Shown here: piece after piece, positions 1-10,818 of the stretch | Layout: each line of letters opens with the position of its first letter | Numbering within the stretch: the stretch's first letter is position 1 | NCBI GenBank assembly: GCA_965240325.2 | Contig: OZ251233.1 | Span: 372,001 to 436,000, forward strand | DNA: 64,000 nt | DNA from: Rebecca billardiae RCC1528 | Taxonomy: Eukaryota > Haptophyta | Direction of reading: 5' to 3' | Notes under the pieces: generated by a model | Told to the model about the DNA's origin: nothing | Database searches by the model: none | Seen by the model: only the letters and a program-made list of their open reading frames with translations | Program-made: the position numbers and the translations under genes

Positions 1-402
1 ATGCCCAAAGCACACGCCGACGACGCGCACGCGCTCGTGCCGCGTGGCTGCGCGGATGCATGCACTGAGCCGCTGCATCCACGGCGTCGACGGCTCGTCC
101 GTCACCATGCGGGCAGATCCCGAGATGATAATCCCGTCATACGCCTCCGGAGCTGGCAGCTCACCAAGCCACGCGCGGTACTCGTGCCACTCCACTGCTT
201 GTCCACTCGGCGGCGCGAACGCGCGCCGAAAGATCTCCGGGAGGTCGTGCCACTTCTCAGAGTCTGCCACGTTGACGATTGCCCAGCGCAGCGGCGTGGG
301 CGCGAGCCGGAGTCGCCGAGCGGCGCGGGCGGCCCGTGCGATCACGGCGAGTGACACGAGGAGCCCGCCGCCGAGCACGAGCAAGCCGACGCCGTCGCGC
401 AT
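1..402 (-). CDS. Class I glutamine amidotransferase-like protein, 5' part only
   Basis: The minus strand reads without a stop from an ATG at 402 to the window edge (134 codons), so the gene is cut by the end of the window. Residues about 5-25 are hydrophobic and followed by arginines, a likely signal anchor or targeting segment. Next come AIVNVADSEKWHDLPEIF, then DGIIISGSARMVTDE and finally RVRVVGVCFGH. The layout 'DG.I.SGS' followed by 'GVCFGH' is typical of class I glutamine amidotransferase-like domains, where the Cys of G-x-C-x-G is the nucleophile. The His and Glu of the triad would lie outside the window. The glutamine-dependent reaction and partner cannot be told from this part; GMP-synthase-like stand-alone GATase proteins are the closest type. 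It is divergent from the membrane-protein gene that starts near 520. Confidence 0.75.
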   Translation of the reverse strand, partial: MRDGVGLLVLGGGLLVSLAVIARAARAARRLRLAPTPLRWAIVNVADSEKWHDLPEIFRRAFAPPSGQAVEWHEYRAWLGELPAPEAYDGIIISGSARMVTDEPSTPWMQRLSACIRAATRHERVRVVGVCFGH

Positions 403-519
403 GCTGATCGCTCGTTGTGACGACGGGCGCAGTCCAGACCGCCACCGGGGCCGCTGCGAGGCGGGCACGCGTCGCGCTCCCACCGGCGAGCGGGCTGCGG
501 GTCGGCTTCGGCGAGCGCC

Positions 520-2241
520 ATGGCCGCCGCGCTCGTCAGCGTCATCGTCGTGTTGCATGCTGGCGAGCCGGCGTCGCGCGCGTCCCAGCTGGCGCTCGGT
601 CGCTGCGACGCCCGACTCGCAGCCCAGCCCATCCTCGCGCGCCCAGCCCGGCGCCGCCGCCTCCTCGCGATGCGCGGCGGGGGAGACGGCGAACCAGCTG
701 CCGACGCGCGCGGCGGCGCGAGGCGGGAGCCGCAGCCCGCCGCCGAGCCGGTCTCCCAGGCCGACGAGGCCATACTCGTGCTCAGGTGCATGCGGATGTG
801 GCAGCCCAGCCTGGCCTTCACCGCGCTGTGCTGGGCGCTCTACCTCGCGCCCGGCTGGGCGCGCGCGCGGCTGCCACTTTTCGCTCAGGCGCGCGGGTTT
901 GGCGCGGCGCGCGCGCTCGGCGCGTGCGCGCCGCGCGCGCAGCAAGGAGAGCCGGCGCTCGTGCCGTCGTCCTTGCACGCCGCCTTTCGCGCCGGTCGGC
1001 TCGCCGAGCGCGCGCGTGCCGCGACGCCGGCACAGCGGGCTGACTTCACCATGCAGCTGCGCGCTCTCTGCCCCAGCGCGCACCCGCTCGCGCGGGGCAG
1101 GGCGAAAGCCGAGGGCGGCGCGCTCTGCATCCGGGCGGAGTCGCAGGACCTGGGCGGCGGTGCCGCCGAGACGGGCGCGCCGTTTGCGGATTTCGACGCG
1201 CTCGAGGAGCGGCTGGCCGCGCTCGACGCGCGCGGCGCGGCGCTGGCGCGCGTGCGCGGCGCGTGCACGGCCGAGCGCGCGCGCGTGTTTGTGGGCGCGC
1301 TGGGCGGCAGCGTGGGGCTGGTGCTGCTGCTGCGCGCCGCGCGCGCGCACGCGCCGCCGGGGCTGCGCGCGCTCGGTCGGCGGGCCGCGGGCTGGATCGC
1401 GCCCGCCGCCTCCGCGCTCCATCGCGTCGGCGTGCTCGAGCTCAGCCTGTGGCTGCTCAGCGCCGCCCTGCTCGCAGATGCCCTGCTGTTTGCGCCGACC
1501 GGCCGGGCGGCCGCGGCGCTCGTGCTGCTCGGCGCGGGGCTGGCGCTTGGCCCCGCGCGCGAGCTGTCGCGCGCGCTGTGGGAGCCGCTGCCGAGCTCGG
1601 GCGGCACGGGCGGCGGCGGCGGCGGCGCGGCGCTGGGCATGCGCCGCGCCGACGCGCTCGGCCTCGCGTGGCGCGCGCTCTCCCTCGCGCCCCTCGCGCT
1701 CGCGCTGCGCTCCGCGCCGCTCGCGCTCGCCGCGCTCGGCTGCGCGTACGCGGCGCTCGGCGTGTGTCCGGTGGCGTCCGCGCTCGTGCGCCGCCTGGGC
1801 GCGGGCGGGGCGGAGGAGGCGGCGGCACGTGCGGCGGTGGCGTCGCTTGGCTTCATCGCCGCCGAGCTGGGCGTGCGCGCGGCGTGCGCGCGCCAGCGCA
1901 CGCCCGCGCGGCGCGGCGTGCGCGCGGCGCGCCTCTTTGCCACGCCCAGCTCGGCCCTGGGCGCCGGCGGGCTGCACGCGGCGACCATCTTCCTCAGCTC
2001 GGCGTGGCGACGGGCCGGCGTGCGCGCGTACGCGCGTGCAAACGCGCTGGCCGTGCTCGCGCTCGGCGGCACGTTCGCCGCCGGCCAGCTCGGTGGCTGG
2101 GCAGACCTCGCGCGCGGCGCGGCCGCGTGCGCCGCGCTCTGGGCCGCGCTCAAGGGCGCAGAGCTGCTCGGCGCGCTCGGCGTGCGCACCGCGGCCGCGT
2201 GCGTCGGGCTGGCGAGCGCGGCGCTGCTGCTGCATGGATGA
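520..2241 (+). CDS. Predicted multi-pass membrane protein, unknown function
   Basis: An intronless frame of 573 residues ending in TGA. I do not recognise a family. The first 90 residues are Arg/Ala-rich and may be untranslated or a presequence; ATGs at 790 and 796 (MRMWQPSLAFTALCWALYL) are good alternative starts at the first hydrophobic stretch. A soluble loop with the helical stretch FADFDALEERLAALDARG follows. The rest is largely hydrophobic: a segment near residue 255 (FVGALGGSVGLVLLL), a pair near 305-350 (LELSLWLLSAALLADALLFA), a pair near 385-425, and three more up to the C-terminus, which ends LASAALLLHG. That gives roughly eight membrane spans. G+C is extreme, so other frames are open too; this one was chosen for its alternating hydrophobic and polar pattern and acidic helices. 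Confidence 0.55.
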   Translation: MAAALVSVIVVLHAGEPASRASQLALGRCDARLAAQPILARPARRRRLLAMRGGGDGEPAADARGGARREPQPAAEPVSQADEAILVLRCMRMWQPSLAFTALCWALYLAPGWARARLPLFAQARGFGAARALGACAPRAQQGEPALVPSSLHAAFRAGRLAERARAATPAQRADFTMQLRALCPSAHPLARGRAKAEGGALCIRAESQDLGGGAAETGAPFADFDALEERLAALDARGAALARVRGACTAERARVFVGALGGSVGLVLLLRAARAHAPPGLRALGRRAAGWIAPAASALHRVGVLELSLWLLSAALLADALLFAPTGRAAAALVLLGAGLALGPARELSRALWEPLPSSGGTGGGGGGAALGMRRADALGLAWRALSLAPLALALRSAPLALAALGCAYAALGVCPVASALVRRLGAGGAEEAAARAAVASLGFIAAELGVRAACARQRTPARRGVRAARLFATPSSALGAGGLHAATIFLSSAWRRAGVRAYARANALAVLALGGTFAAGQLGGWADLARGAAACAALWAALKGAELLGALGVRTAAACVGLASAALLLHG

Positions 2242-2503
2242 GCTTGCCGAGAAGCTTCAGCGGCTGCGAGGTGGCATCGACAAGCTGCTGACTGAAGACA
2301 GATAGTCAGTAGAGCATCATCGTCGCAGCGTGACTCTGCGTTGTCGTCACAGCGTCACGGCGGATGCATAATACTACGTCGCGTACGCTGCGAAATGCGC
2401 GCCGCGAAATGGCCGGCGGCAAAATAAACCCAATAAAGTATGCGAAACCAAATGACGATTGACCGTTGGCTTCGGAGGGGACTCCCGGTCCCGCCTCCGC
2501 ACG

Positions 2504-3091
2504 ATGGCTGACGCTCCGGGCGGCTCGCCTTTCGGCGCGCTGCGGCCGCGGCTACCGCCACCGCTCGTGCTGCGCCCGTTCGCTGAGGCTGACGTGCCCC
2601 GCGCCTACGAGCTCGAGGTCGCCGCCTTTCCGCCCGCTGAGGTGGCACCTCTCGAGCGGTTGGCGTACCGCGCCAAGTTTGCGCCTGCGTACTTCCATGG
2701 CCTCTATGACGGCGACGAGCTCATCGGCCTCGTTGTGGGCACGTGCGTCGTCGGCGTTGACGTGAAGCTGGATGATGGTGCTATGGCAAAGCATGACGAG
2801 TCTGGCGATGGTCCGCTCACGCTGTGCGTGCACAGCGTGATTGTTGAAGAGTCTCGTAGGCGGCGGGGCGTTGGGCGCGCCATGATGTGCGAGTATGTCG
2901 AGCGCATCGCGCAAGCGCCCGGACCGACGCAGCGCGTCGCGCGCGTACTACTCATTGCAAAGGCCGACAAGATCAGCTTCTACAGGTCTTGCGGCTTCAC
3001 GCTTCTCGGCGCCTCAGATATCGTGCATGGGACTGACAAGTGGTTCGAGATGGAGGTGCACACCATGGCCGTACGAGCTGCGCAAGGCTGA
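2504..3091 (+). CDS. GNAT acetyltransferase, serotonin/arylalkylamine N-acetyltransferase-like
   Basis: A 195-residue intronless GNAT-fold protein. It has the order of the AANAT family: an N-terminal strand with LRPFAEADVPRAYELE, the motif AFPPAEVAPLERLAYRAKFA (in this family 'FP.dEaa..e.l..R...a'), YDGDELIGLVVGT, then LCVHSVIVEESRRRRGVG, which contains the catalytic-site His and the acetyl-CoA-binding R-R-x-G-V-G loop, and a late FYRSCGF with the conserved Tyr. Known members transfer acetyl from acetyl-CoA to arylalkylamines such as serotonin, or to polyamines in fungi; the substrate here is unknown. No targeting signal is obvious. An in-frame ATG at 2459 would add 15 residues; 2504 is preferred because the family begins close to the first strand. 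The length fits the family. Confidence 0.85.
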   Translation: MADAPGGSPFGALRPRLPPPLVLRPFAEADVPRAYELEVAAFPPAEVAPLERLAYRAKFAPAYFHGLYDGDELIGLVVGTCVVGVDVKLDDGAMAKHDESGDGPLTLCVHSVIVEESRRRRGVGRAMMCEYVERIAQAPGPTQRVARVLLIAKADKISFYRSCGFTLLGASDIVHGTDKWFEMEVHTMAVRAAQG

Positions 3092-3371
3092 TGAAGACTC
3101 GCGGCATGGCGTGCATCCGGTTATCCGTCTATTCATCCCCGGGGGCCCAGGCGATTGGGCTTACCGCTGGGCCCGCCTGGCGCCGAGCGAACCGTCAGGC
3201 AGGGGCTACTGAGTTGACTCAGGCCGCTGCGCGGGGCTTGACTACTTGAGTCACAGTGATGCAGTGATGAGTACTGTCGGGCTGAGTGGGGAGCCAGAGG
3301 CTTCAGGCTAGCAAGAGTTAGAGAGTAGTCGTGACTGTGAGACTCGCGCGCCGGTCTGTGAGACTCGCGCC

Positions 3372-3856
3372 CGCAATGGCCGCCTCGATGAGGTGCGGCA
3401 ACTACGCGCCCCTGCTCACGTCCCTGCCTGCGCCGGTCTGTTTTCGCAGTTTTCGTTTGGTGTAGTGGCGGTGTCTTTGCTGTGCTGCAGTGTTGGTTGG
3501 ATGGCGAATCACGCATATATAGCTTACCCAAGCAGTGTGCACGTTCGCAATGGCCGCCTCGATGAGGTGCTGCAACGCGCCCCTCACCTGCCTGCGCCGG
3601 TCTGTTTTCGCAGTTTTCGTTTGGTAGTGGCGGTGTCTTTGCTGTGCTGCAGTGTTGGTTGGATGGCGAATCACGCCTATAGCTTACCCAAGCAGTGTGC
3701 ACGTTCGCAATGGCCGCCTCGATGAGGTGCGGCAACGCGCCCCTCACCTGCCTGCGCCGGTCTGTTTTGCGCGGTGTCTGTGTGCAGTCACACTCACAGT
3801 GTTGGTTGGCCGATGGCGAATCACGCCTTACAGTATTACCCATAAGTGTGCACGTT
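3372..3856. repeat. Tandem repeat, three copies of about 160-174 bases
   Basis: Three successive copies begin with CGCAATGGCCGCCTCGATGA at 3372, 3546 and 3706. Each carries CTGTTTT, mostly followed by the GTGTCTTTGCTGTGCTGCAG block, and ends in AGTGTGCACGTT. The third copy is shortened and diverged in its second half. No long convincing coding frame runs through it. Confidence 0.9.
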
Positions 3857-3939
3857 ATTAAAACATCATAGTATTATAAACTGTAGTGCCCTGCCGGCGC
3901 GGGAAGCGCGGGCCTCGGCGTGACGCGCATGGCAGGCGG

Positions 3940-4271
3940 ATTCGATGTCCATCGAGCCGCCGCACCTCGTCGCAGCGCGCCGTCGAGAAACGCCAGGAGC
4001 GCAAGGCGGCGCGGCTGGCGGCCTCTCGGCCCGCAGCACCTGCGCCTGCCCCAGCTGCTGCCCCCCACGCGGACCGAACTCGTACATGGACGACGACTCG
4101 GACGACGAGAATGCGCAGCAGTCGGGGGCAAAGCGTACCCTGCACGCCGCAGCAGCGCCAGCCGCCGCCAGCAAGCCAGCTGAGCAGAGTGGCAAGCGCG
4201 CACGCGGCCGCGCAGGGCATACGGGGACGTCTACATCACCGCTGGACCACCCGCCAGGGCCCAGCGGCTGA
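3940..4271 (+). pseudogene. Possible gene remnant with a frame change
   Basis: Two frames contain protein-like pieces that would join across a frame change near 4060-4080: SSQRAVEKRQERKAARLAA in one, and PNSYMDDDSDDENAQQSGAK followed by a basic Ala-rich tail in the other. The second resembles acidic, lysine/arginine-rich nuclear proteins, but no family is recognised. No GT-AG pair that joins the two was found. It may be a decayed gene copy or chance. From 4285 to 4784 nothing recognisable is seen. Confidence 0.25.
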
Positions 4272-4784
4272 GACGGCCGTCTGACATCCGGACCTGCACC
4301 CTCGCCCTCGCTCGGGGCACAGCAGGTCCATGCGAGCCGCGCAGCGCCGTTGGATCGCGCTCCAGCAGCTCAAGGCCGCGCTCAAGCCATTCGATCGCGG
4401 TTCAGGAATGAGTCAAGGGCCGCTTGTGCCAGTGCTGTTTATGTTTTAGATAGCTTCGCCATCAGGCATCAGCTCAAAAATCAGACGACGACTATGGCAA
4501 GACTATGGGTACATCCTGACGGATGAATCTGCAATAAGACGTGATGATGATTCGAGCCCGCGTTTGAGCGTGTGCGCGCCAATCCTACCTGTAAATGGCC
4601 GCGCCTGCAGGAGAAGACATCCGAAGACATGCCCCCATACGTCGTCAGCCTAGGATGATGACCGCTGCCTCATCATACCGCCATAGGCATGAGCGCGGGA
4701 TTCTTCGAGAATCGAGAGTCGAGACCCAACTGGAAGTTCCGCCGAAGTGGACCCCGAGCATAGCCAGCAGCCCGCTCGAGCGCG

Positions 4785-5827
4785 ATGTCAACTGCTGGCC
4801 AAGCGCCCGCGCGCGCGATGGAGGCGGGGGGCGCATCGGTCAAGGCCGCCGCTGGCGCGAGCACGGCTCCGAGCAACAGGACCATGGCGATCGTCTCTGT
4901 CCTGAAGGGCAACCTCACGCCATGGTGGTTCTTCGGAACGATCTTTGTGATCTATTTTTTGTGCGCGCTTGGGCTCCCGCGTGTGGAGACGGACGGAGCC
5001 GTCATGGGGACGCACATCCCACTGGCCTTCATGTTCGTGGTTGTGTGCGCATGGAACTTGTACCACACGCCGAGCCACGGGCCGACTTTCCGACAGCTGC
5101 ATAAGATCGTGGGCTGGACCGCCATGGCGGTCGGCTTCTTCTCCATTTTGACAGGATGTGCGCGCGCGCTCAGCGACCCGCTGGGCGGTGCTGCGATGCG
5201 CAGCACCGTGATGCCATGGTCGCGAGCGCCCCAAGCTGTCTACTGAGTGCTAACCCACGCGCGACGCCATCGTGCGATGCCCCGCGTAGACATTTACATT
5301 CTCAACGGCGAGGCCCAGGCGGACCTGGGCACGAAGATCCTGATGATGGCCATCGGGCTGATGCAGCTCGTTTTGCAGCTTCTCGGGATCTGGTACGTCC
5401 GCGGGTACAAGTGGATTGAGATGCACTCGGCGATGATGACCTACATGTTCTACATGTCTGGCGTGCTCATTGCCATGTGCGCGCGCGCCCACACGGCGAC
5501 TCAGCGGCCTGCGTGGGGCGGCGGTGAACTGGGCCGGGCCCGCGCAATGCCTCTCGCACTGCCGCTTACTTACGCGCGCACCGGGCGCCGCCACGCGGCC
5601 CACCCGCGCTCGACGGTGGGTGATGTTCGCGCACCGATGCCTGCCTGCTGCTCACTACACCGGTGATGCGTGATCGCAACATCAGCAACTGGCTGCCGAA
5701 AATGGTCACGGGGAACGCGCTGGTGGGCACCCCAGCCACGAATTGGATGTTTGTGTCCATGCTCTCGGCGCTCTACATCGCGCGGCTTGCCGTGCGCCAC
5801 AACCGCTCGGCCCTTGGCGCCGAATAG
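4785..5827 (+). CDS. Multi-pass membrane protein with conserved histidines, copy 1
   Basis: Three exons, 4785-5157, 5290-5476 and 5686-5827, give 233 residues. The junctions keep phase (1, then 2) and use GTGCGC donors with TAG and CAG acceptors. They were fixed by comparison with the paralogue at 36310-37334, which is exactly the same length. The protein has about five hydrophobic segments and the conserved pieces LKGNLTPWWFFG, THIPLAFMFVVV, NLYHTPSHG, LHKIVGW, GTKILMMAIG and IEMHSAMMTYMFYMSG. Histidines inside or beside several membrane helices resemble cytochrome b561 or DUF2306-type haem-binding proteins, but this is only an analogy; function is unknown. The basic Ala-rich N-terminus is not shared with copy 2. 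The best alternative is an orphan protist family. Confidence 0.85.
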
Positions 5828-6099
5828 AGCCATCGGCGCCATTATTGGTAAGGCCTGCTACTGGCGCTCGGACACTCGGCGCCAAGATGCGCGCCTTTCA
5901 GAATGAGAAAGTGGTCGCCGTCGTACGTATATTGTTCGTCTCAATTATAAAAATTATATACGTCGCATCATCGTACACACACACATCACCGATCATCACA
6001 CGCATATGCCGCCATGGGCATACTATCAATTATTATATTCATCCGCCGAACGACTACACGTACAGCAGTACTTCCCGCGGCCCGGCGGCCGATTCCTTA

Positions 6100-6150
6100 C
6101 AGTTTACTAAGAATAAGAGACGCACACAGCTCAGGCAGGCGAGATTACAG
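6100..6150 (-). repeat. Short dispersed repeat, copy A
   Basis: The reverse complement reads CTGTAATCTCGCCTGCCTGA and ends TATTCTTAGTAAACTG. It matches 63365-63417 almost throughout (53 bases there) and, over its last 31 bases, 57581-57611. Flanks TCCTTACAG and CAGTAAGGA form a short inverted pair, so it could be a small transposon remnant. Confidence 0.75.
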
Positions 6151-6223
6151 TACAGTAAGGACCTTAGCAGCCTATACTCAGCAGGCAATAATAATGTCAG
6201 CTAGCAGATCAGAACAGCAGCAC

Positions 6224-6266
6224 TGTCTCTCTCTGGCTCTCTCTCTCTCGTCTCTCTCTCTCTCTA
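6224..6266. repeat. CT/TC microsatellite
   Basis: An interrupted run of CT dinucleotides, with single GG and G interruptions. Confidence 0.95.
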
Positions 6267-6445
6267 TGATACAGTGATGCCACTCTGTCAGCCGCAGCTG
6301 ACTGGCCGTCTGGCCGGTGTCGGGTGTGCTGGCAATCCGTCTAGTAAGTATCACTATCAGAATTTAGTTTTTAGTCAGCACTCAGCCGTGCGAGGGCTGA
6401 CTCATGTCAGCTGAACTGCCCTGCAGTACCACATACTACGACTAC

Positions 6446-6482
6446 TATATATATATATAGCTATACACACACACACACACAA
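6446..6482. repeat. Compound TA and CA microsatellite
   Basis: A TA run is followed after GC by a CA run of about nine units. Confidence 0.95.
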
Positions 6483-6704
6483 CACCGTTTATCGTCATGC
6501 TAAGTGCACTACACGACAACTATACTTTGACGAGACTACGGCTGATGACGCGTGGCACCGCATTGACATTGTCCGCAAGCCACCAAGCACTGCGGTGGCG
6601 CGCACGCGAACGCGTCGACGCCAGACTGAGACTCAGACTGTGCCCACGTCGGGCTTCCACTCCGGGCGAAGGAGTGACGATGGGCGACTACGAGCTACGA
6701 GGGC

Positions 6705-6727
6705 GGGGGGGGGAGGGGGGGGGGGGG
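6705..6727. repeat. G homopolymer tract
   Basis: Twenty-three bases, all G except one A. Such a tract can form a G-quadruplex and is also prone to length errors in assembly. Confidence 0.9.
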
Positions 6728-6916
6728 CGATCCGCTACGGCGTAAGACTGACTCTGACGCCTAGCTAGTAGCTGCTGTGCACCCCTTGAATGCAGCTTCG
6801 TCACCCGAGCTTCGGTCTCAAGTCTCAAGTGGACGACGGTTGGCCCGGCCGCCCGGATCCTGTGCGGCTATGCTTCGTCGAATTGATATTCAAACGGCCG
6901 AGCTTCGCCCCCCAGG

Positions 6917-9900
6917 ATGGAGAACGCGTCGCCCAACGCGCGCGTGCCTGCCTCGTCGGCCAAGCCGCCGCCGTCGATCGCGGCGAGCGTTGCAGGCGGC
7001 GCGTCCGTGCCGACGCCCCAGCGGGGCTACTCGCCCGGTGGCACCGCCTTCACGGCTTACGAGGGCTACGCCGGGGCCGGCGCGGGAGCGCCGCCGGCGC
7101 CGCCGACGCGGCTCGCCACTCCGCGCGCCGTGCTCTCGCCCGCGTTCGCGAGTGCGACGCCCGCGCGCGGTGGCGGCGCGCGCGAGGCAGACGCACCGAC
7201 GCTGCGTGACCACCTGCTCGGCTCGGTGCAGCCGCTGCTCGACACGGTCCACCGGCTGCACGCCGCGGGCGTCGAGGAGCTCGGCATCTCGCTGCCACGG
7301 ATCGTCGTGGTCGGCGAGCAGTCGTCGGGCAAGTCGTCGGTGCTCGAGGCGCTGATCGGGTACGACATCCTGCCCACGGGCTCGGGTATCGTCACGCGCC
7401 GCCCGCTCTGGCTGCGCCTCGTCTCCACCGCCTCGGAGCACGCGCCGGGCACGCGCGCGTTTGCGGCGGACTGCGACGACGACGCGCTGAGCGTGGACAG
7501 CGAGCGGAGTGGCGACGAGGCGGAGGCGGGCGAGGAGGAGGGCGCGCCGCGGCCGCCGCGCCGCGGAGCCGCGACCTCGCGCCCCTCCACCGCCGGCCCG
7601 TCGCGCTCCTCCTCCTCGCTCGCCTCCTCCGCCGCCGGCCAGCCTGAGCCGGAGCCGCGCGCTCGGATTGGGGAGAGCGCCGGCGCGATGCAGCCGGTGC
7701 CCTCGCTCGCGGCGCTCAAGTCGGGTGCGCGCGGCGCGGCGCGAGCCGCGGCTGCTGCGCGCCGCCCGGACCTCCGGGCCCTCCGCTCCGCCTCGCGGCC
7801 TCTCTCTTGCGCGTGCGCGGCTCGTGTCCGCTCGCGCGCGCGCCTGCCTCGGGGTTGGATGCCGATGCCGCGATGGCGCTCGGGCTGATTGTGTGCTCCG
7901 GCGCGCTGTGCGCCGCGCGCGCGCGCGCGCGCAGCCATCGAGCAGATGACGAACCAGGTGGCGGGCGAGCGCGCCGGCATCTGCGCCGCGCCGATCTACG
8001 TCGAGCTCGCCGGCCCCCGCTGCCCGGAGCTCACGCTGGTCGACCTGCCGGGCATCGTGAAGAACCCGCTCCCCGGCTCCGACCAGCCCGCGGACATCGA
8101 GGCGAAGACGCTCGAGCTCGTGCGGCTGTTCGGCGCGTCGCCGTCGGCGATCCTGCTGGCGGTCGTGCCGGCGATCATCGACCCGGTGGGTTGCGCGAGC
8201 GCGCGGAGAGCCGCCGGGCTGCGGCCCGCCGCGACGGGCGCACGCGCGCGCGCGCGCGCCCCTCGCGCCTCAGCCGGCGCGGCGCGCCTCTGTGCCTCTG
8301 CGCTCGCGCGCGCGCCCGCGCTCCGCAGGCGACCTCGGACGCGATTCGCGCGGCGCGCGCGCTCGACCCGACGGGCGAGCGCACGCTCGGCGTGCTGACC
8401 AAGCTCGACCTGCTCGACGGCACCGGCGGCTCCGCCGCGCCCTCGCTCCGCGCCAACCCCTTCCGGTTCGGGCTCGGCGTGGTCGGCACGCGCAACCGCA
8501 CGTGCGCGGATGTGGGCGCGGGCATGTCGGTGGCAGAGGCGCGCGCGCGCGAGCGCGCCTACTTCAAGGCGCACGGCGAGTACCGCTCGCTGCCGCGCTC
8601 GCAGCTCGGCGCTGCCGCGCTCGCCGCGCGGCTCGGGCGCACGCTCGCCGAGCGCGTCGCCGCCGCGCTCCCGGCGATCTGGCGCGCGATCGACGACCGC
8701 GCGCACGCGCTGGGCGAGACACTGGACGCACTCGCCTCGCCCACGCGCGGCCGCGGCCGCGGCGCCGCGGGCGGCGGGCGCGAGGAGGGCGCGGGCGCGC
8801 GCGCGGTGGTGACGGAGAAGGTGTGCGCGTTCAGCACGCACTTCACCGACGCGCTCCTTGGCCGCGCCTCCGCCGCGCTCACGATGCGCGCCTCGCTCGC
8901 GGCGCACGGCGGCACCGCCGACGCTGCGACCGCCGGCGCGGGCGGCGGCTCGGCGGCGGAGGCGGAGCAGAGGTCGAGCGTGGGGCTAGCGCACGTGCTC
9001 GCGCAGTTCCGAGCGTTCGGCGAGCGCGTGAGCAACTACGCCGCGGGCGCCGCGCCCGGCGGCGCGCACGCCGCCGCGCGCCCGGCCGGCGGCGCGGCGG
9101 CCGCGGCGGTCTCGGCGGGCGGGTGCGGCTGGCGCGCGTGTGAGTTTGACGTGGGCGGCGCAATCTCGGACGAGGAGATCGCCGCGACGCTCGCCGCGTC
9201 GCACGGCGCGTCCGTGCCCGGCTTCGACTCGTTCGATGCGTTCCAGACGCTGATCACGCGCCACCACGCGTCGCTGCGCGCGCCCGCGCTCGGCGCGGTC
9301 GAGGCGATCTCCGAGCACCTGCGCGCGCAGCTGCTGCCGCACGCGCTCCGCGCGTCGGGGCTGCACCGCTACCCTCCGCTGGCGGAGGCGGTGGCCGAGG
9401 CGGCGCGCGAGGCGCTCGGCGAGGCGACCGCGGCGGCGCGCGAGGCGGTGCACTGCCTCATCGACCAGCTCGGTGCGCGGCGCGCGCGCGCCGCCGCGCC
9501 GCGCGCCCGGCGGGCAGAGCTGAGCCGAGCCTGGCTGTGCGTGCGCGCGCTCCGCCCGCGCCGCGCCGTCCGCTGCCTGCTGACTGCTGCCGCCGCCGCC
9601 CGTCCCTGCCGCTGCCGCTGCCGCTGCCTGCCGCTGCGGTTGCTGTTGCCTGTCTGACTGCCGCCACCTGTCTGCCTGCCGCCGCCGCAGGCTACACGTA
9701 CACGGCCGACGAGCGCTACGCCGCCGCGGCGCTCGCGGCCGAGCTCGAGCCGGCACACGCCGCGCCCAAGCCCCGCGCGGCGCGCGGCGCGCCCGGCCGC
9801 GCGCCGCACGAGCCGTCGGCCACGGCCGCCATGGGCGCGCGGCGCGTGCAGCAGCTCCGAGCCAAGCTGGGCGCGTACGACGCGCTCGTGCGCGCGCACG

Positions 9901-10818
9901 TGGCGGACGCCGTGCCGCGCGCGATCGGCTGGCACATGCTCAGCCGGCTGCAGGTGCGCGCCTCGCGCGAGCGCCCGCGGCCTGCCCGAGGTGCGCCGCG
10001 CGCTCGCCCCGCGGCCGTGCGCCGGGCACTGAGCGCCGCTGCGGGCTGCGCGCCGCCGCGGGCTGCGCGCACGTGCGCAGGCCTCGTTCCAGGTCTCGCT
10101 GCAGCGCGCGGTGGTCGACGGCAAGGACGAGCTCGAGCTCGACGCGCTGCTCACCGAGCATGAGCAGGTAGCCAAGCTCAAGGTGCGCGCGCCCGTGGCG
10201 ATCGCGGCTCGCCTGCGCCGCGCGCAGCCGGCGCCACGCGCGCCCACGCCCGAGATCGCGCTCTCGAATCGCAATCTCGACTCTCGATGCACGTTGACGG
10301 CGCGTGCGGTGCGACGGCGGTGCCGCGTGCGTGCGCGCGCGCCGACGATGCGGCAGGCCGCCGCATCCCGCGAGCTCGCCATCCTCAACGAGGCCTCCGA
10401 GACGCTGCGCAGGATGCGCGTGCCGCGCGCTGTGCTGAGCGCGGCCGCGCCGCCCGCGTCCGCGGCCAAGGGCGGCGGCGGCGGCGCGGCGATGACGGCC
10501 ACGTTCGCTGCGCTGCCTGCCTCTTTTCCGAGCGTGGCGCTGGGCGGGATGACGGCGAGTCCCGCCGCCGAAGGCGCGCGCGCGGCGGCAGCGCACGGCG
10601 CCGCGCCCGAGCCGGCGCAGCCGCGCGCGCGCAGCCGGCAGGAGGCACGGCGCGACGGCGGCGGCGCGGACGACGGCGGCTGGTGCGGCTCGACGCTGCT
10701 GCGCGCGACCCTCGTCGCCGCCGTCGCCGCCGCGGCGGCGTCGGCGGCGGCGACCGTCGTGCAGCTCACGGCTGTCTACGCGGCGGATGCGTCCGAGGGT
10801 GCGGCCGGCGAGTGGTGA
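6917..10818 (+). CDS. Dynamin-like large GTPase with C-terminal membrane segment
   Basis: Six exons (6917-7724, 7935-8185, 8329-9472, 9691-9953, 10081-10182, 10357-10818) keep phase at every junction and give 1,009 residues. The dynamin GTPase motifs are G1 GEQSSGKSS (residues 133-141), switch 1 around [13 protein letters not shown], then [13 protein letters not shown]3 [11 protein letters not shown] (about 305) and G4 [10 protein letters not shown] (about 377). A stalk-like region follows. The late piece [19 protein letters not shown] and [16 protein letters not shown] fit the GTPase effector domain. Dynamins assemble on membranes and drive fission or fusion with GTP. Two oddities: an acidic, Ser/Pro-rich insertion of about 80 residues inside the GTPase domain, and a final hydrophobic helix (about residues 972-995) before a short tail. 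No PH domain is seen. The first 95 residues are Ala/Pro-rich and probably disordered. Which organelle it serves is unknown. Confidence 0.9.

Larger units (their letters stand above)
5828..6916. other. Intergenic region with simple repeats
   Basis: No convincing gene. It holds a 51-base dispersed repeat (6100-6150), a CT-rich microsatellite, a TA/CA microsatellite and a long G run. Several short frames are open, but none has a protein-like composition. The last 150 bases should contain the promoter of the dynamin-like gene; no TATA box in a clear position was seen. Confidence 0.6.

Noticed and set aside
44-2305. Long plus-strand frame overlapping the first two genes
   Set aside because: Its product is Arg/Ala/Ser-rich without hydrophobic or domain pattern, and it crosses the minus-strand amidotransferase-like frame.
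4595-5104. Plus-strand frame of 169 residues overlapping the first exon of membrane copy 1
   Set aside because: It is out of frame with the exon that matches the paralogue and has no own motif.
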